Source of the DNA: Vanessa cardui
Taxonomy: Eukaryota; Arthropoda; Insecta; Lepidoptera; Nymphalidae
DNA length: 64,000 bases
Reading direction: 5' to 3'
Assembly (NCBI RefSeq): GCF_905220365.1
Contig: NC_061141.1
Location: forward strand, 5,277,501 to 5,341,500
How positions within the stretch are numbered: the first letter of the stretch is position 1; each line of letters starts with the position of its first letter. A program made the translations under genes and the position numbers. Below are positions 44,370-55,714 of the stretch, one piece after another. The notes beneath the pieces were generated by a model. The model was not told where the DNA came from and did not search any database. It saw only the letters and a list, made by a program, of their open reading frames with translations.

Positions 44370-46185
44370 TCACGTTTTACATCTATCTTGATAGTTTGGA
44401 AGCCACCACTTTCTTAAATTCCTATAAACACTTGGTTTCTCAAACATTTCCTTGTTATGAAGAGCTGCACACACAGCGCATACGTTACTTGTTTCGGTCG
44501 GGTCGTAATACGTGTAAGACGATTTCCATAGAAAGAATTGATTATACTCTTTACTCGACATAAGTTTAACTATCATATCTGCCAGTGCAGAAGGTTTCGC
44601 AGTGCGAGCGTTTAAGTAAGATCTCGGTGGAAGGAATCTGTAAAAGAAAATACCATGTAAAAAATCAGTACTATTGGAAATATCATCTGTGTCTAATGTA
44701 GTTTCTGCAGTATCTTTATGATCGTTCATTTTTTATTTGTGTTAAAGTCCAAGAGATGAGATGGCCCAGCGGTTAGAACGCGTATATCTAAACCGATGAT
44801 CACGGGTTCAAACCCAGGCAGCACTGAATATTTATTGTGCTTAGTTTATGTTAATAATTCTCGTGCTCGGCGGTGAAGGAAAACATCTTGAGGAAACCTG
44901 CATGTGTCTAATTTCATAGAAATTCTGCCACATGTGTATATTGCAACCCGCATTGGAACATCGTGGTGGAATGTGTTATAAACTTTCTCCTCAATGGAGA
45001 GGAGTCCCTAACTCAGCAGTGGGAAATATACAGACTGTTGTTGTTATTGTTTTTGTGTTGAATACTATCATACTTTTCAATGGAAACATCAAACTCGTTA
45101 CAATTCTTTTTTTCTTTGTACATCTCACTTTGATAAAATCAATAGATATTTTTTTTTTTGTCTAAAATACAAACTTACCTAGAATAATCAGCTCCACCAA
45201 GAACAATCGGTACTGAATCGTGCTGCAATGCTGTTAGAAGTTTTTCCGTAACATAATCTTTAGATAACGAATTTTCAAAAGCAAGATAGAAATAATAATC
45301 ACTTTCTAAAATAGAATCGCAACTGTTCTTCTGATGCCGTGGACACTTTAGTGGTCCACATGCTCCGTATATGTCAAGCGTCAATCCATAGGCACGTAGC
45401 GCTCTTCTTAACTGATGAGCATATTCTCTTCTGCCACTTCTACTCGAGCAGTGTGACACAAACCAAGCTACAGCCTTACTTTTATTTTGTAATTTTGTTT
45501 CTATGTATTCATCATTTAAAGTCCTGCTCACAGCCCAATTCATTTTCTCTCGTGGTCCTACAACTTCTCCATCAGAATTCCGTATTTCAATGTATGGGTA
45601 TGGTATATCTGAATCAAGTCTGTAAGTCGAAGTCCAATTGAAGAAGCCATCGAAAATATCATCGCAAACTGGATAATTATCTGCTGATTCCATGTTGAAG
45701 TATATAAATTTTTGACGCTGCGATCGGATTTTTGGTAATCGCGATTTTGTAAGTGTTTCAATATTTCGCCCATTAAAAGCGATCGCATCGAACTTTGATG
45801 TGTCACCGTCAAAAAAATTTCTATCACTCGTGACGTAACAATTTATCTTTGAACAGTTTTTATCGATGAACGCTCTCTGACCGTCTCCGAAATAATAAAA
45901 TGGTGCAAAGTTATGGGGAGTCCAAAGGAGTATGTATTTAACATCTTTTTGCAATCTACCGACCTTTCTATACACTTCTGCGTATCTGTGATCTCGAGCA
46001 ACATTTTCAAGTGCTTCGTTAACTAAGTTATCGTTATCAATAATTAAATTATCCTTATCTATCAACTGGATCCAAATAACAGATATCATAAAGCTTATAC
46101 ATGTTATAATTAGGAGTAATCTAATCGAGAGAAATTGCCTTAATGACGTCAGGAGGCGCAAGCGCAGGGATGTGGGACGAGGCAT
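44370..46185 (-). CDS. alpha-1,3-fucosyltransferase (GT10), two exons
   Basis: The likely role is transfer of fucose from GDP-fucose to GlcNAc-containing glycans in the Golgi. Exon 1 is 46185-45179 and exon 2 is 44637-44370. The intron 45178-44638 starts GTAAGT and ends TTTTACAG, and the join restores the frame through a split Arg codon (residue 336), giving 424 residues. A short basic N-terminal tail is followed by one membrane segment (about residues 23-41), as in a type II Golgi enzyme. The family hallmark YYFYLAFENSLSKDYVTEKL is at 297-316, followed by VPIVLGGADY and FLPPRSY across the splice. A Cys pair (NVCAVC) lies near the C-terminus. Sequons NCS, NWT and NKS are present. Length is normal for insect FucT proteins of the C/D type, but the exact orthologue is not resolved. 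The start is the first in-frame ATG, with A at -3. An upstream in-frame TTG at 46209 is not a plausible start. An upstream non-coding exon cannot be excluded. Confidence 0.93.
44744..45051 (+). mobile_element. SINE-A copy, mosaic, in the fucosyltransferase intron
   Basis: The tRNA-like head begins at about 44753 (A-box TGGCCCAGCGG, B-box GGTTCAAACCC). The tail is TTGTTGTTA. Flanking TTTGTGTT at 44736-44743 and 45052-45059 is an 8-bp target-site duplication. The copy lies antisense to the host gene. It mixes A1 features (GTGTCTAATTTC) and A2 features (the tail). Confidence 0.88.
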
Positions 46186-46199
46186 CTTCTTCGCGTCAT
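46149..46199 (-). other. upstream ORF overlapping the fucosyltransferase start
   Basis: An ATG 14 bases upstream of the main start opens a 16-codon frame in another phase (MTRRRCLVPHPCACAS). It runs past the main ATG before stopping. Both ATGs have A at -3. If the transcript starts upstream of 46199, scanning ribosomes meet this ATG first, so it could lower translation of the enzyme. The transcript start is unknown. Confidence 0.3.
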
Positions 46200-46421
46200 G
46201 TTCGAGCAACTTTGTTAATTTTTGATTCCTACGAGTTTTTCGCCAGTATTTTTGGATTAATGATGAAATTTTGATTGTTATATCTGAAACAAGTGAAGGC
46301 TATTTTAGTATCATTAAAAAATATGCTTAACTATCTTGTTCTATTGCCTAATAACGTTATAACAGAAGATATATAGAATTATTTTTGTGAAGTGAGCATG
46401 GAAAGTGTGTTTGCGGTACAA

Positions 46422-46445
46422 TGACGTAATGAATCCTTTGACGTC
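46422..46445 (-). promoter_or_regulatory. two CRE/ATF-like sites upstream of the fucosyltransferase
   Basis: TGACGTAA (46422-46429) and TGACGTC (46439-46445) lie about 240-260 bases upstream of the start codon, spaced by 17 bases from start to start. A full palindromic TGACGTCA also falls inside the coding sequence at 46144-46151. The sites match the CREB/ATF consensus. Promoter function is inferred only from position. Confidence 0.25.
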
Positions 46446-46601
46446 GTTTTACGATCAATTTGGTCGATAGAAGTTTTTGTTTTATATTTTAAAAATAACA
46501 AGTTGTTAGTAGGTAAATAATTAATATTCAAAATTACAGTACTTTTGACGAATTAACAAAGAGTCGCATCAAATTGCATTCTATAATGTACCAGGCGCTC
46601 T

Positions 46602-46771
46602 ATTTTTTAATGGTATAGGTTGAGCATATGGGTCACCTGATGGAAAGTGATCACCATCACCCATAGACAACGACGCTGTAAGAAATATTAACTATTCCTT
46701 ACATCGTCAATGTGCCACCAACCTTGGGAACTAAGATGTTATGTCGCTTGTGCCTGTAGTTACCCTGACTC
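46602..46771 (+). mobile_element. repeat C, 3' half lost
   Basis: TTAATGGTATAGGTTGAGCA (GGCGGAC deleted) to CCTGTAGTTACCCTGACT. It lies 0.4 kb upstream of the fucosyltransferase start. Confidence 0.9.
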
Positions 46772-47384
46772 TCACTCTATCTGCCTTTTATTTCATAATT
46801 TGAAACGTAACCATTTAAATTTTACTTTATTGTTATGTACTATCTGAGTGTAATAAATTCTGTGTGACTTAGGACATAAATAAATATAAACTACATTACT
46901 ATTGAAACATAAAAATATTAAATATGATCTTTCTTCATACCATAGTATAATATACAACATATAAACATACAATAGTTACGAAATGCGTTTTGAAACTATA
47001 AAATTATTATATAATTATTAATAACAAAAATACCAATAAAAAAGTTAATCTTTAAACTAACCGCTTCATAATATTGGTATGATAAATATTTTAACTTAAA
47101 TTCATTTTTATTTCTAATTCAAAATATGAATATAATTAGGTATGCCTAAATGACGCAAAGAAAACTTATACTTACAAAATGTTGGTACCCAATTACATTA
47201 TTAGAATAATCAGAATAACTTTTCTAACAAAAGATACTAGATACATATAATTGAAAATAGAAATTGGAAGTGAGCATTTATCTTTAAATTTACTTTCAAT
47301 GTTCAGCAGTGCGATTCTACAAGAATTCACTTCGTTTCTCACTCGTGAAATTTGGTCACTTTAAGTGATACGCCATTTTTATAC

Positions 47385-47495
47385 TCTCCTTTCCGAACCG
47401 TTGGTAGCTTCATTTAATATAATCTAGTTGTTTAATGGCGATTAAAGAGTGCTTGTAAAAACCTACTTGAATAAAGTATATTTTGATTTAAATTG
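47385..47495 (+). mobile_element. repeat F fragment
   Basis: Matches the last 110 bases of repeat F: CTTTCCGAACCG, TAGCTTCATTTAATA, GTGCTTGTAAAAACC, then CTTGAATAAAGTATATTTTG. Confidence 0.65.
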
Positions 47496-50214
47496 TATAA
47501 TTATTATAATAAATGTCACATAATTATCATATTGTGACACTCTACAATCGTGTTTTGCGGTGAGATTCAAGTTTTTTGTTGAATAGAATAGCTGCTATGA
47601 TATCATATTCGATACAATTCCAAACGCGAATTATTAACACACTATTATTATAAACACACATGCAGAATGAATAATTGAATACCGTAGATTATTATTTTAT
47701 ATCTCAACCAGTGATTTCACGGGGACTCAAGGCCAAAGTTATTTATTTACCTCTATTGTCAGTAGAATAAACTTACTATAAGATTTGCGATCGCATTTAC
47801 GTCAGACAATATGTAAATTTTTAAATCTGGAATATGACGAGAATTTACAAAAATAAATTGAAGTATAAAAGTAAGTACTGACACGGCATACCGCAACTTT
47901 TTTATTTTAGGAGTAGTCAAGGTAAAGCGAAAAGCCCGCGAAATTTGGGTCATGATTCCATGCACATACTCAACTGACGCGACTTTCCATAACCTACTTT
48001 TATTATATAAATCTTTTTTTTTTTCATATTTATGATGAGGTAGTAAGTTATTATGCCAATGAACATGTTAAAAATAACAAATTGAAGCTACTAAACTTAA
48101 ACTTAAAATTGAAGTCACTAAAATTAAAATATTCCCACTACCTAAAAGGACATAAAGGAATACTAATATATATTATATTAATAATATATTTTTTTATTTA
48201 TATTCTAACCATATTATATTATTACACAGTTTATTAATTATTTCGAATGTTTTTTTTATCTGTGGTAAAATTTTTATTCAAAAAAATTTATTATACTTAA
48301 AATATTTAAATAAAATACTCCAGAAGTTTACACGACTTTCGCTCTTAAACCATGAAGCGCACCTGTTGTTACGCCATGACATTCCGTATCCGTATAATCC
48401 AACCAAAAGAACAGCAAGCAGATTCACCGTTAGCACGACTTTTTAATTTAGTAAGGTATGTTTACGCATGCGCAATGAATTCGAAATATCATTTTCTGGA
48501 ACAATAATATCTTGAAAATAGCACTGGAATCACTATTATAAACATTGAATTGAATTTATTATAGGTTTTATTATTTATTAAAGGTGTTCACTCGCGTTTG
48601 CGTGTTGTAATTTGAGGTTTGTTTTGTTTTGAATGGTTTTATCCCCTCTCTGCGGATGGAGCATGGGCTAGCACGGCGCACGCCCGGCAACTGACGTTTT
48701 CAAGGTCAATAGACCGTGAACTTATGACATAGCTATCTGCTATCCAGCATTGAAAAATTATAATTCTGGACTTTCGATTTTTTTTCTATGTTCATATATA
48801 GCGACATGGAATATAATAAAGTACTTAGATAAATAAAGTGCGTAACACCATTTGTTTATTAAAACAGAACATTATAATTTTTAATAGGATTTTTTTATGA
48901 AATTCTATTCCCCTAAAAATAAAATATTCAGGTCCTTTATAAAAATAAAAATTTCATTATTGATTATTTACCATTAAATACAAAATTTTAAATAAATGAA
49001 TATGTATAACTATAGTGATATTTATTGTTACCTTATCTGTATAAATATCAATTAAGTAATAATAATAGTATATATTGGGATAGTGACGTTATTTTTGGTT
49101 AATTACACGTTTTGGTAACAAACTCATTACGCACACATACAAAAGTAGTGCAATTTAATATTTCCCATACAAATCAAATTCAATGTTTTTGTGTGCTTAG
49201 ATTAAATTCTTGTATTATTTAAGGATTAATAGTTCTCGCGCTCAGTCCAAATCGAGTAATTAAATCTCGTATTCAAGATAACAGACGGTCATAAAAATAA
49301 AATGTTTTAATGCATTTCAAGTATTTGTAGAAAGAAATACTCGTTTGTTTTCAACTTTTCTATGATGCTGCCCATTTCAAAACCGTACAAGTATGTCCGT
49401 AATAAAGTACGTTTTTGTTACACTTTAATTTTTTTAGAATCCAAAAAATAAAGTGATTGAATGTTATTTTTTTTTAATATTCGAGTCTAAATAACTCCCT
49501 CATATACATAAAGACCGGTTTCTAAAAAAACCGTTTTTTTTTTATTCTTCAAATTTCGTTAAGATAATTATGTTTATGACTTTCGCAGAGACCACAGATC
49601 TCTTTAATAAATATCAGGAAATAAACCGCGTTTGTTGCTATATTATTGTCATATGTTAATATTATTTTTTAGAGTAAAATCTAAATTTATTAGCCCCTCA
49701 CAAATATTATATTCAGTTACTGTAATTTATGATATTAAAAAGCGTTTTGTCTTTTAACTCACTAGGTCGAAGGTATAAATGTATACAGCCACTGATCTGA
49801 TACAAATTTTAACAATCAATATTATTTATATTAAATAAAATATACATACTTACGTATAATAAAAAACAAATAAAAACGACACAATGGTTTATAAACATTT
49901 TACTTATCAAAACAAATAAAGATTAGCTAATGTCCTGATTAACAATGAACCATTGCATATAAAATTCACACACAAAACCACACTATTTTTACAACGCAGC
50001 GCTAAACACTAAACCGCCTTGAATCTAGTATTCTGCCAACTATGTATAAAGGATTTGTCATACATATGTTACAGAACATATACCATTAGAAGTTCCATTG
50101 GACTTGTTTTAAATCTTAACTAGTTACCGCAACTTTGCTTGCGTTTTATAGATTGGTTCTAAGGTATTATTGAGACAATATCTTTATACATTATAGCCTA
50201 TATGTTTAATGTAT
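47496..50214. other. no gene seen
   Basis: 2.7 kb with no recognised repeat, the longest such stretch. GC-richer patches at 48340-48480 (ACGCATGCGCAATG) and 48640-48740 (GCACGGCGCACGCCCGGC) might be regulatory but carry no frame. Confidence 0.4.
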
Positions 50215-50480
50215 AAGCTATACAACTAAATTTATTAACATAAGAATTAACAACATTAAATATATACAAATATGAACTAAAACTAGTTACTGTATAAATC
50301 TTGACCGCGTGGAATGGTGGCAAGAATGCTAGCAGCATTTCCCCGTTGAATCGCAATTCCGATCCTCTGGGCAAAAAACGAACCAGCTTTCCCGTCACCA
50401 GTGGAGGCAATTAGGCGAGGTATTTTAAATTTTAAATCTATGTCGTAGTTTTTGCGTGAAAGAGTAACTAACATAGATCC
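50215..50480 (-). pseudogene. element X, C-terminal coding part and 3' end
   Basis: A 63-codon open frame (50474-50283) reads ...LIASTGDGKAGSFFAQRIGI then AIQRGNAASILATIPRGQDL before a stop. Its codon use is GC-richer than the flanks. The following untranslated region matches 8895-9190, so X is present at least twice. X was copied as RNA, because one copy ends in an A-rich tail. I do not recognise the protein. It may be the end of a retroelement ORF or the last exon of a host gene with a retrocopy at 8.9 kb. Two copies in 64 kb favour a repeat. Confidence 0.5.
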
Positions 50481-51092
50481 CTACAAATTTTCGCTTTTGT
50501 AATATTAGAAAGAATTAGGAAAATAAAATATTGCGCTACTACTAGTAATATACATTAGCACGTTAACGATAAAATACATAGATTGTCTTCATAACCAAAC
50601 GACTGCGTTATCAAATCTCAAGACATATCCAACTTTACAATATCTATGACAGTACCGAAACTTGACAGGACACTTCACTTTTTCATTACATTTTGAAGTG
50701 TAAGACTACCCATTTCTGGTCTTTAAGAATTTGTCAGGAGAAAACATTAAATATTTGTAAGGATGTACACCTGACCTACGTCTAAGTTCCAAATAATACG
50801 AACGTTGCTTAAGGTGCCACTGAATCTGAAACACAACCATATAATATACCTTCGCTGTTAATTACTACAACACTTACGCAGGCAAGACGCCACATTTAAA
50901 TGTATTATATAAGAAATTTTAATAATACAAATACTCATTCAAACTGCAATGAAATGGAATGTTCATTTTAAGGGCTATTAACTCACATACATAGACACGC
51001 CGACATACATATTCACAACCCTCATAGATACTTTTAATTTTTGTTATATTATTTTGTACTGTTAAATATAGAGCACAACCACTTGGCACATA

Positions 51093-51396
51093 AACAGCAA
51101 CAACAACAGCCTGTAAATTCCCACGGCTGGGCTAAAGGCCTCCTCTCCCTTTGAGGAGAAGGTTTGGAACATATTCCACCACGCTGTTCCAATGCGGGTT
51201 GGTGGAATACACATGTGGCAGAATTTCTATGAAGTTTGTCACATGCAGGTTTCCTCACGCTGTTTTCCTTCACCGTTGAGCACGAGATGAATTATAAAGA
51301 CAAATTAAGCACATGAATCAGCGGTGCTTGTCTGGGTTTGAACCCGCAATCATCGGTTAAGATGCACGCGTTCTAACCACTGGGCCATCTCGACTC
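51093..51396 (-). mobile_element. SINE-A2, full length
   Basis: Flanked by an 11-bp duplication CTTGGCACATA (51082-51092 and 51397-51407). The tail (CAACAACAACAGCC) is at the left, and the head ends at GGGCCATCTCGACTC. Confidence 0.95.
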
Positions 51397-51838
51397 CTTG
51401 GCACATATCCTTGCTAGAAACTGTCTAGGTTTTAAGAACAATTTTCAAATATACGAATATTATTATATGGAAAGAGGTTTCTTGGTAAGAAGTTTTTTTT
51501 TGAATATTTACCACTTTGTACATGTACATTAACTGATCATATAAAATTAGCTAACGTTTATTTATTTTTATAAATTGAATGCAATAACCCATGATATATA
51601 ACATAGATAACTAAACGAACAGACAGTCTTTGCCTTTCTTGGAAATCCACCGATGCTCCGTGCCATTTCTAACCTACTTTGTGCTTCGTTTTAATCATTA
51701 AGGCATTTCCACATCTCAATTACAGTTGAAATGGTTTATGTGAACGTACGTTACAAAAATACTAATTAAAATCGGTGAAAATTAAAATCGGTAAAAACTT
51801 TCGGTGTTGGTAAAGTTCCCGTTTCTGGTGACAATTTA

Positions 51839-53518
51839 GTGGATCTCAATGCTTTAAATTCACATTTTTCTACATCTCCTATTGTTTTGGACGATGTAAT
51901 TAAATCAAATACTATTTCGGACTTGTCCAAACATGTATTACCGCAATGTTCTTCTTTCTCTCTTCAGCCAGTTACCGAAGATGATGTAAAGAAACATGTA
52001 TCATCGATTAAATCAGCTGCAGTTGGTAGTGATTCGATTTGTTCCAGAATGATTCTCCCTATTCTCTCTGAGCTCCTTCCTGTCCTGACGCATCTGTATA
52101 ATTACTCCATATATACCTGCACTTTTCCATCAGTATGGAAAAATGCTCACATTATCCCTCTACCTAAAATACCTAACCCTAGTTCTCCTTCACACTATAG
52201 ACCAATTTCAATCCTCCCTTTCCTTTCTAAAGTTTTGGAACATATCATTCACGAACAGTTGGCGTTTTACCTCGTGTCTAATCGTCTCCTGAGCCCTTGG
52301 CAGTCTGGTTTTCGAGCTGGTCACAGCACGGTTACAGCGCTTCTAAAGGTTACGGAGGACATTCGATACGCTATGGAGAATCGTCAACTTACTGTAGTTG
52401 TATTGCTTGATTTTAGCAATGCATTTAACTCGGTAGATCATGATGTTCTTTTATGCGTTTTACGATCTTTAAACGTGTCATCCTCTGCGTGTATCTGGTT
52501 TGAATCATATCTTCGAGGACGCTCGCAGTGCATTCAGTTGGGTGAATTAAGCTCAAATTGGAGCGCGCTTAATTCGGGCGTTCCTCAAGGCAGTGTGCTA
52601 TCCCCTCTTTTATTTTCTGTCTTCATTAATACTATATCAGCGGTAATTTCTTCTAAGTTTCACCTTTATGCAGATGATCTACAATTGTATCGCCACTTTA
52701 GTGTTGTGGATGTTACTACGGCTATTACTGGTATAAATGAAGACCTCAAACGGATTCACAATTGGGCTAACAGTTTTGGCCTTGTCGTGAATCCCGCAAA
52801 ATCGCAGGCATTAATTGTTGGAAGTCGGTATATGCATAAATGTCTCTCTTTAAATAGCATTCCTCCTTTGGCATATAACGGCATACCAATTAATTATACC
52901 GAGCATGCCAAAAATTTGGGTCTTCTTTTCAGTAGTGACCTGTCCTGGTCCAAGCATATCAATGAGGTAAGTAAAAAGATTAATTTCTCTTTTCACTCCC
53001 TTAAACCTCTTCAATATTTCCTTCCTACAAAAACAAAAACTCTTCTCGTTCAATCTCTTTTGCTTCCTCTGATAGATTATGCTGATTCCTGTTTTCTCGA
53101 CGCTACTGAAGAACTGCTTGATAAACTTGAGAGGCTACAAAATTTATGCATCCGCTTCATTTTTGGTCTACGCAAATTTGATCATGTCTCTAGATTTCGA
53201 GCTGAACTCAAGTGGCTTCCTATACGTCTTCGCAGGGATACTCACGTTCTATGTCTCCTTTATAATATACTTTTTAATCCCTTATATCCCAATTACCTTC
53301 GAGAACGTTTCAAGTTCTTGCATCCTCCTGGTTCTCCTTGCCGTCCTAATGTCCAGCTCCTACTACAAATCCCTTCTCATAATTCTAATTTTTACACCTC
53401 CGCTTTCACAGTGCATGCAGCGCGTTTGTGGAACGCTCTGCCGTGCACGATTCGCACTTCTAATTCAATTCACATTTTTAAAAAGAAGTTAAAAGAGCAT
53501 TTCTTATCAGTATCCTAA
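51839..53518 (+). CDS. LINE ORF2 fragment: reverse transcriptase with intact C-terminus
   Basis: 559 open codons start from a GTG. The same frame continues upstream to about 51791 (FGVGKVPVSGDNL), so the real protein was longer and its endonuclease is lost. Motifs: YRPISIL from about residue 120, QSGFRAGHST, the motif A aspartate in LLDFSNAFNSVDH at about 191, SGVPQGSVLSPLLFSVFIN, and HLYADDLQLY with YADD at 277-280. The C-terminal part (ARLWNALPCTIRTSNSIHIF) is typical of the CR1/Jockey group. There is no internal stop, so this copy is younger than most elements here. It is unrelated at the family level to the LINE at 9209, which has different linkers. Confidence 0.9.
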   Translation: MDLNALNSHFSTSPIVLDDVIKSNTISDLSKHVLPQCSSFSLQPVTEDDVKKHVSSIKSAAVGSDSICSRMILPILSELLPVLTHLYNYSIYTCTFPSVWKNAHIIPLPKIPNPSSPSHYRPISILPFLSKVLEHIIHEQLAFYLVSNRLLSPWQSGFRAGHSTVTALLKVTEDIRYAMENRQLTVVVLLDFSNAFNSVDHDVLLCVLRSLNVSSSACIWFESYLRGRSQCIQLGELSSNWSALNSGVPQGSVLSPLLFSVFINTISAVISSKFHLYADDLQLYRHFSVVDVTTAITGINEDLKRIHNWANSFGLVVNPAKSQALIVGSRYMHKCLSLNSIPPLAYNGIPINYTEHAKNLGLLFSSDLSWSKHINEVSKKINFSFHSLKPLQYFLPTKTKTLLVQSLLLPLIDYADSCFLDATEELLDKLERLQNLCIRFIFGLRKFDHVSRFRAELKWLPIRLRRDTHVLCLLYNILFNPLYPNYLRERFKFLHPPGSPCRPNVQLLLQIPSHNSNFYTSAFTVHAARLWNALPCTIRTSNSIHIFKKKLKEHFLSVS

Positions 53519-53706
53519 TTTTGGCATATTAAGTAGTGTATATGTATTTATATGTATGTATATTATAAGCATTTATATATGTAAACTTTAATGTATTATA
53601 TATATATATTTCTCATTTTTAGTTTAGTATTTGTTTTAGTTTTATTTTGTAATTGTAAACTCTTGCCTGTCTACCTTTCACTGTTCTGTCTATTCTCACT
53701 CTTCTG

Positions 53707-53745
53707 GGTATGCTGGAAGAAATCTCTTATAGGGATAAGCATACC
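53707..53745 (+). other. conserved stem-loop in LINE 3' untranslated region
   Basis: Outer stem GGTATGC (53707-53713) pairs perfectly with GCATACC (53739-53745). Inner stem ATCTCT (53722-53727) pairs with AGGGAT (53731-53736) over a TAT loop, with one G-U pair. The spacer TGGAAGAA lies between the stems. The same layout with different but paired bases is at 33818-33856. LINE 3' hairpins of this sort are known to be read by the element's own reverse transcriptase. Confidence 0.7.
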
Positions 53746-53920
53746 TTTTAAATTTTGCTTTCCTGTGACTTATATATTTGTATCTGTACTGTATCTGGCA
53801 AATTTTAATAAACTGTTAAATAATAATAAATAAATAATAAATAAATAAAATCGAATATTGCGTATTTTAAAATTAGTGCCGATAGCGTGGATACGATTCG
53901 TGTATGTATGATACCCAGAA

Positions 53921-54222
53921 GAGTTGAGATGGCCCAGTGGTTAGAACGCGTGCATCTTAACCGATGATCGCGGGTTCAAACCCAGGCAAGCACCACTATA
54001 TATATGTGCTTAATTGTGTTTATAATTCATCTCGTGCTCGGCGGTGAAGGAAAACATCGTGAGGAAACCTGCATATGTCTAATTTCATCGAAATTCTGTC
54101 ACATGTGCATTCCACCAACCCGCATTGGAACAGCGTGGTGGAATATGTTGCAATCTCTCTCCTTAATGGAAGAGGAGGCCTTATCTCAGCAGTGGGAAAT
54201 TTACAGGCTGTTACTTTACTTT
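53921..54222 (+). mobile_element. SINE-A1, full length
   Basis: The best-preserved head: A-box TGGCCCAGTGG at 53930-53940 and B-box GGTTCAAACCC at 53973-53983, about 32 bases apart as in a tRNA promoter. Tail GTTACTTTACTTTTA. TATGTATG on both sides may be the duplication. Confidence 0.94.
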
Positions 54223-54356
54223 TATGTATGTGTATGTTCTTTCAACTTATTTACAACACTTTACAACTTCATATAAATAACACGGTTATTTTTTTTTTCA
54301 TTGAAAAAAAAAGGAAACAGATAATGTCCCACATTATTTAGGATATTAATAAAATA

Positions 54357-54480
54357 TCTATTTACCCCTCCTTTTAAGCTTTTCGTTTGTGTTTGGAGTG
54401 GGGATCGGCAGTAGCCATGATGACCCGTATAACCCGTGACTATGAATGACCCGTAACCATTGCGCTATTGACGCTTGAAA
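54357..54480 (-). mobile_element. SINE-D, rearranged
   Basis: TTTACCCCTCCTTTTAAGCT and GTAACCATTGCGCTATTGAC match the ends of SINE-D at 2801-3225. The middle has small duplications of GACCCGTA. Confidence 0.45.
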
Positions 54481-54587
54481 TACACCACTATGAAGGATTT
54501 TTTATAGTACATTTGCCTTATAAAAACAGGCTTTTATACTTTATATGTTTCACCACCATGCAAATTGCACAACTACTACAAATAGAA

Positions 54588-54700
54588 AGACCCGCTGAGT
54601 TTCTTTCGCCGGTTCTTTACAGGTTAGGGTGTTCCTTTTTCCGAAACGGTGGTAGTGATTATTTTGACCAACAATAAGTAAGTGTAATGCTTCTATATTG
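54588..54700 (+). mobile_element. repeat F fragment, decayed
   Basis: GAGTTTCTTTCGCCGGTTCT and TTCCGAAACGGTGGTAGTG match the F 3' untranslated region. The tail is lost. Confidence 0.45.
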
Positions 54701-54754
54701 AATCAAGGCATTTAAGTTTGAGTTTGACACCACTAGGCTCAAGGGCTATAACAC

Positions 54755-54905
54755 ATCCATGTTGTGTTTTATCCCTAGTGCCTAGAGTTACAATGACTCA
54801 ATCGCCCTTCTATCTGGGACACAACAATACTAGCTATTACTGTTAGGCGTTAAAACTTGTTATGAGTGTCTGCTACCCAGACGGATTTGCACAAAACCCA
54901 CCCAA
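54755..54905 (+). mobile_element. repeat C relative, old
   Basis: GTGCCTAGAGTTACAATGAC, GGGACACAACAATACTAGC and CCCAGACGGATTTGCACAAA match the 3' half of repeat C. Confidence 0.6.
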
Positions 54906-54914
54906 GTACATAGT

Positions 54915-55045
54915 ATAAAACAAAGTCGCTTACCCCTGTCTCGTCCTATGCTATATACTATGTAGATCTTTAAAATTACACATCGAATTTTGATGAGGTT
55001 TTTTTTAATAGATAAAGTGATTCGAGAGAAAGGTTTTTATATGTA
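54915..55045 (+). repeat. repeat J
   Basis: ACAAAGTCGCTTACCCCTGT, GATCTTTAAAATTACACATC and GAATTTTGATGAGG match the minus strand of 62030-62195. Confidence 0.5.
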
Positions 55046-55714
55046 ATACATTAACAATATCGTAAAGAAACAATGAAAAATCTGTAGTATATTTCATGTC
55101 AGCGTGCGTAGTAGTGGCGGGTAGTTGTAATAAAAAATCTCCTACAGTTTATGTTAGAAAGTATTTAAGAAATCTAAGCAACAAAAACACGTCTGTATAC
55201 TAATCTCATATACAGCCATTTTCGTCATAAATAACAATTCCTTATAAGAATGAAGCATTCAAGTGCTGATTTCATTGACTCTTATTACCTGTTCCAATTA
55301 TCCGGTTCTTACTAACCAAGCCGTTATCTGATTAATAAATGGTAGTTATTACTAATAATTTGCGTGTCACACTGCTTTCGTTATTATTAAGTGGTCTCAA
55401 AGTAACACGCAATTAATTAGTTATAATTACCGTTACCCGATTATTTAAATTTCGAGCGTTTTATTATATGAAGAGGAAAAAATCACACTTTCTCTTTCTC
55501 TCACAAGAGCAACTGTTTACTGTGCTCTGTGGAGTAGTAAGCCTATGTACCAGGCTAGGCTGATATTTATATTTATGAGGGGAAATCTAAATAACTTTGT
55601 ATTAATCTTATCTGGAACATGAACCCAGGAATTAAGAATAATTATCATTTGTTTATTTAAAAAGGAAACCGATTATATATGCTATGACCACATCATTTCA
55701 ATAAAGAACTCGGT

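Larger units (their letters stand above)
51791..53845 (+). mobile_element. second 5'-truncated LINE (CR1/Jockey-like group)
   Basis: The element starts within coding sequence at about 51791 and ends in a (TAAATAA)n tail. TAAAATCG occurs at 51783-51790 and again at 53846-53853 and may be the target-site duplication. The left copy is itself doubled (51767-51774 and 51783-51790), so the left border is uncertain by 16 bases. Its 3' untranslated region contains the hairpin at 53707-53745. Confidence 0.75.

Noticed and set aside
53921..53990. tRNA gene
   Set aside because: A and B boxes are present, but the cloverleaf stems do not close and the sequence continues into a SINE body. The same applies to all SINE-A, SINE-B and SINE-D heads.
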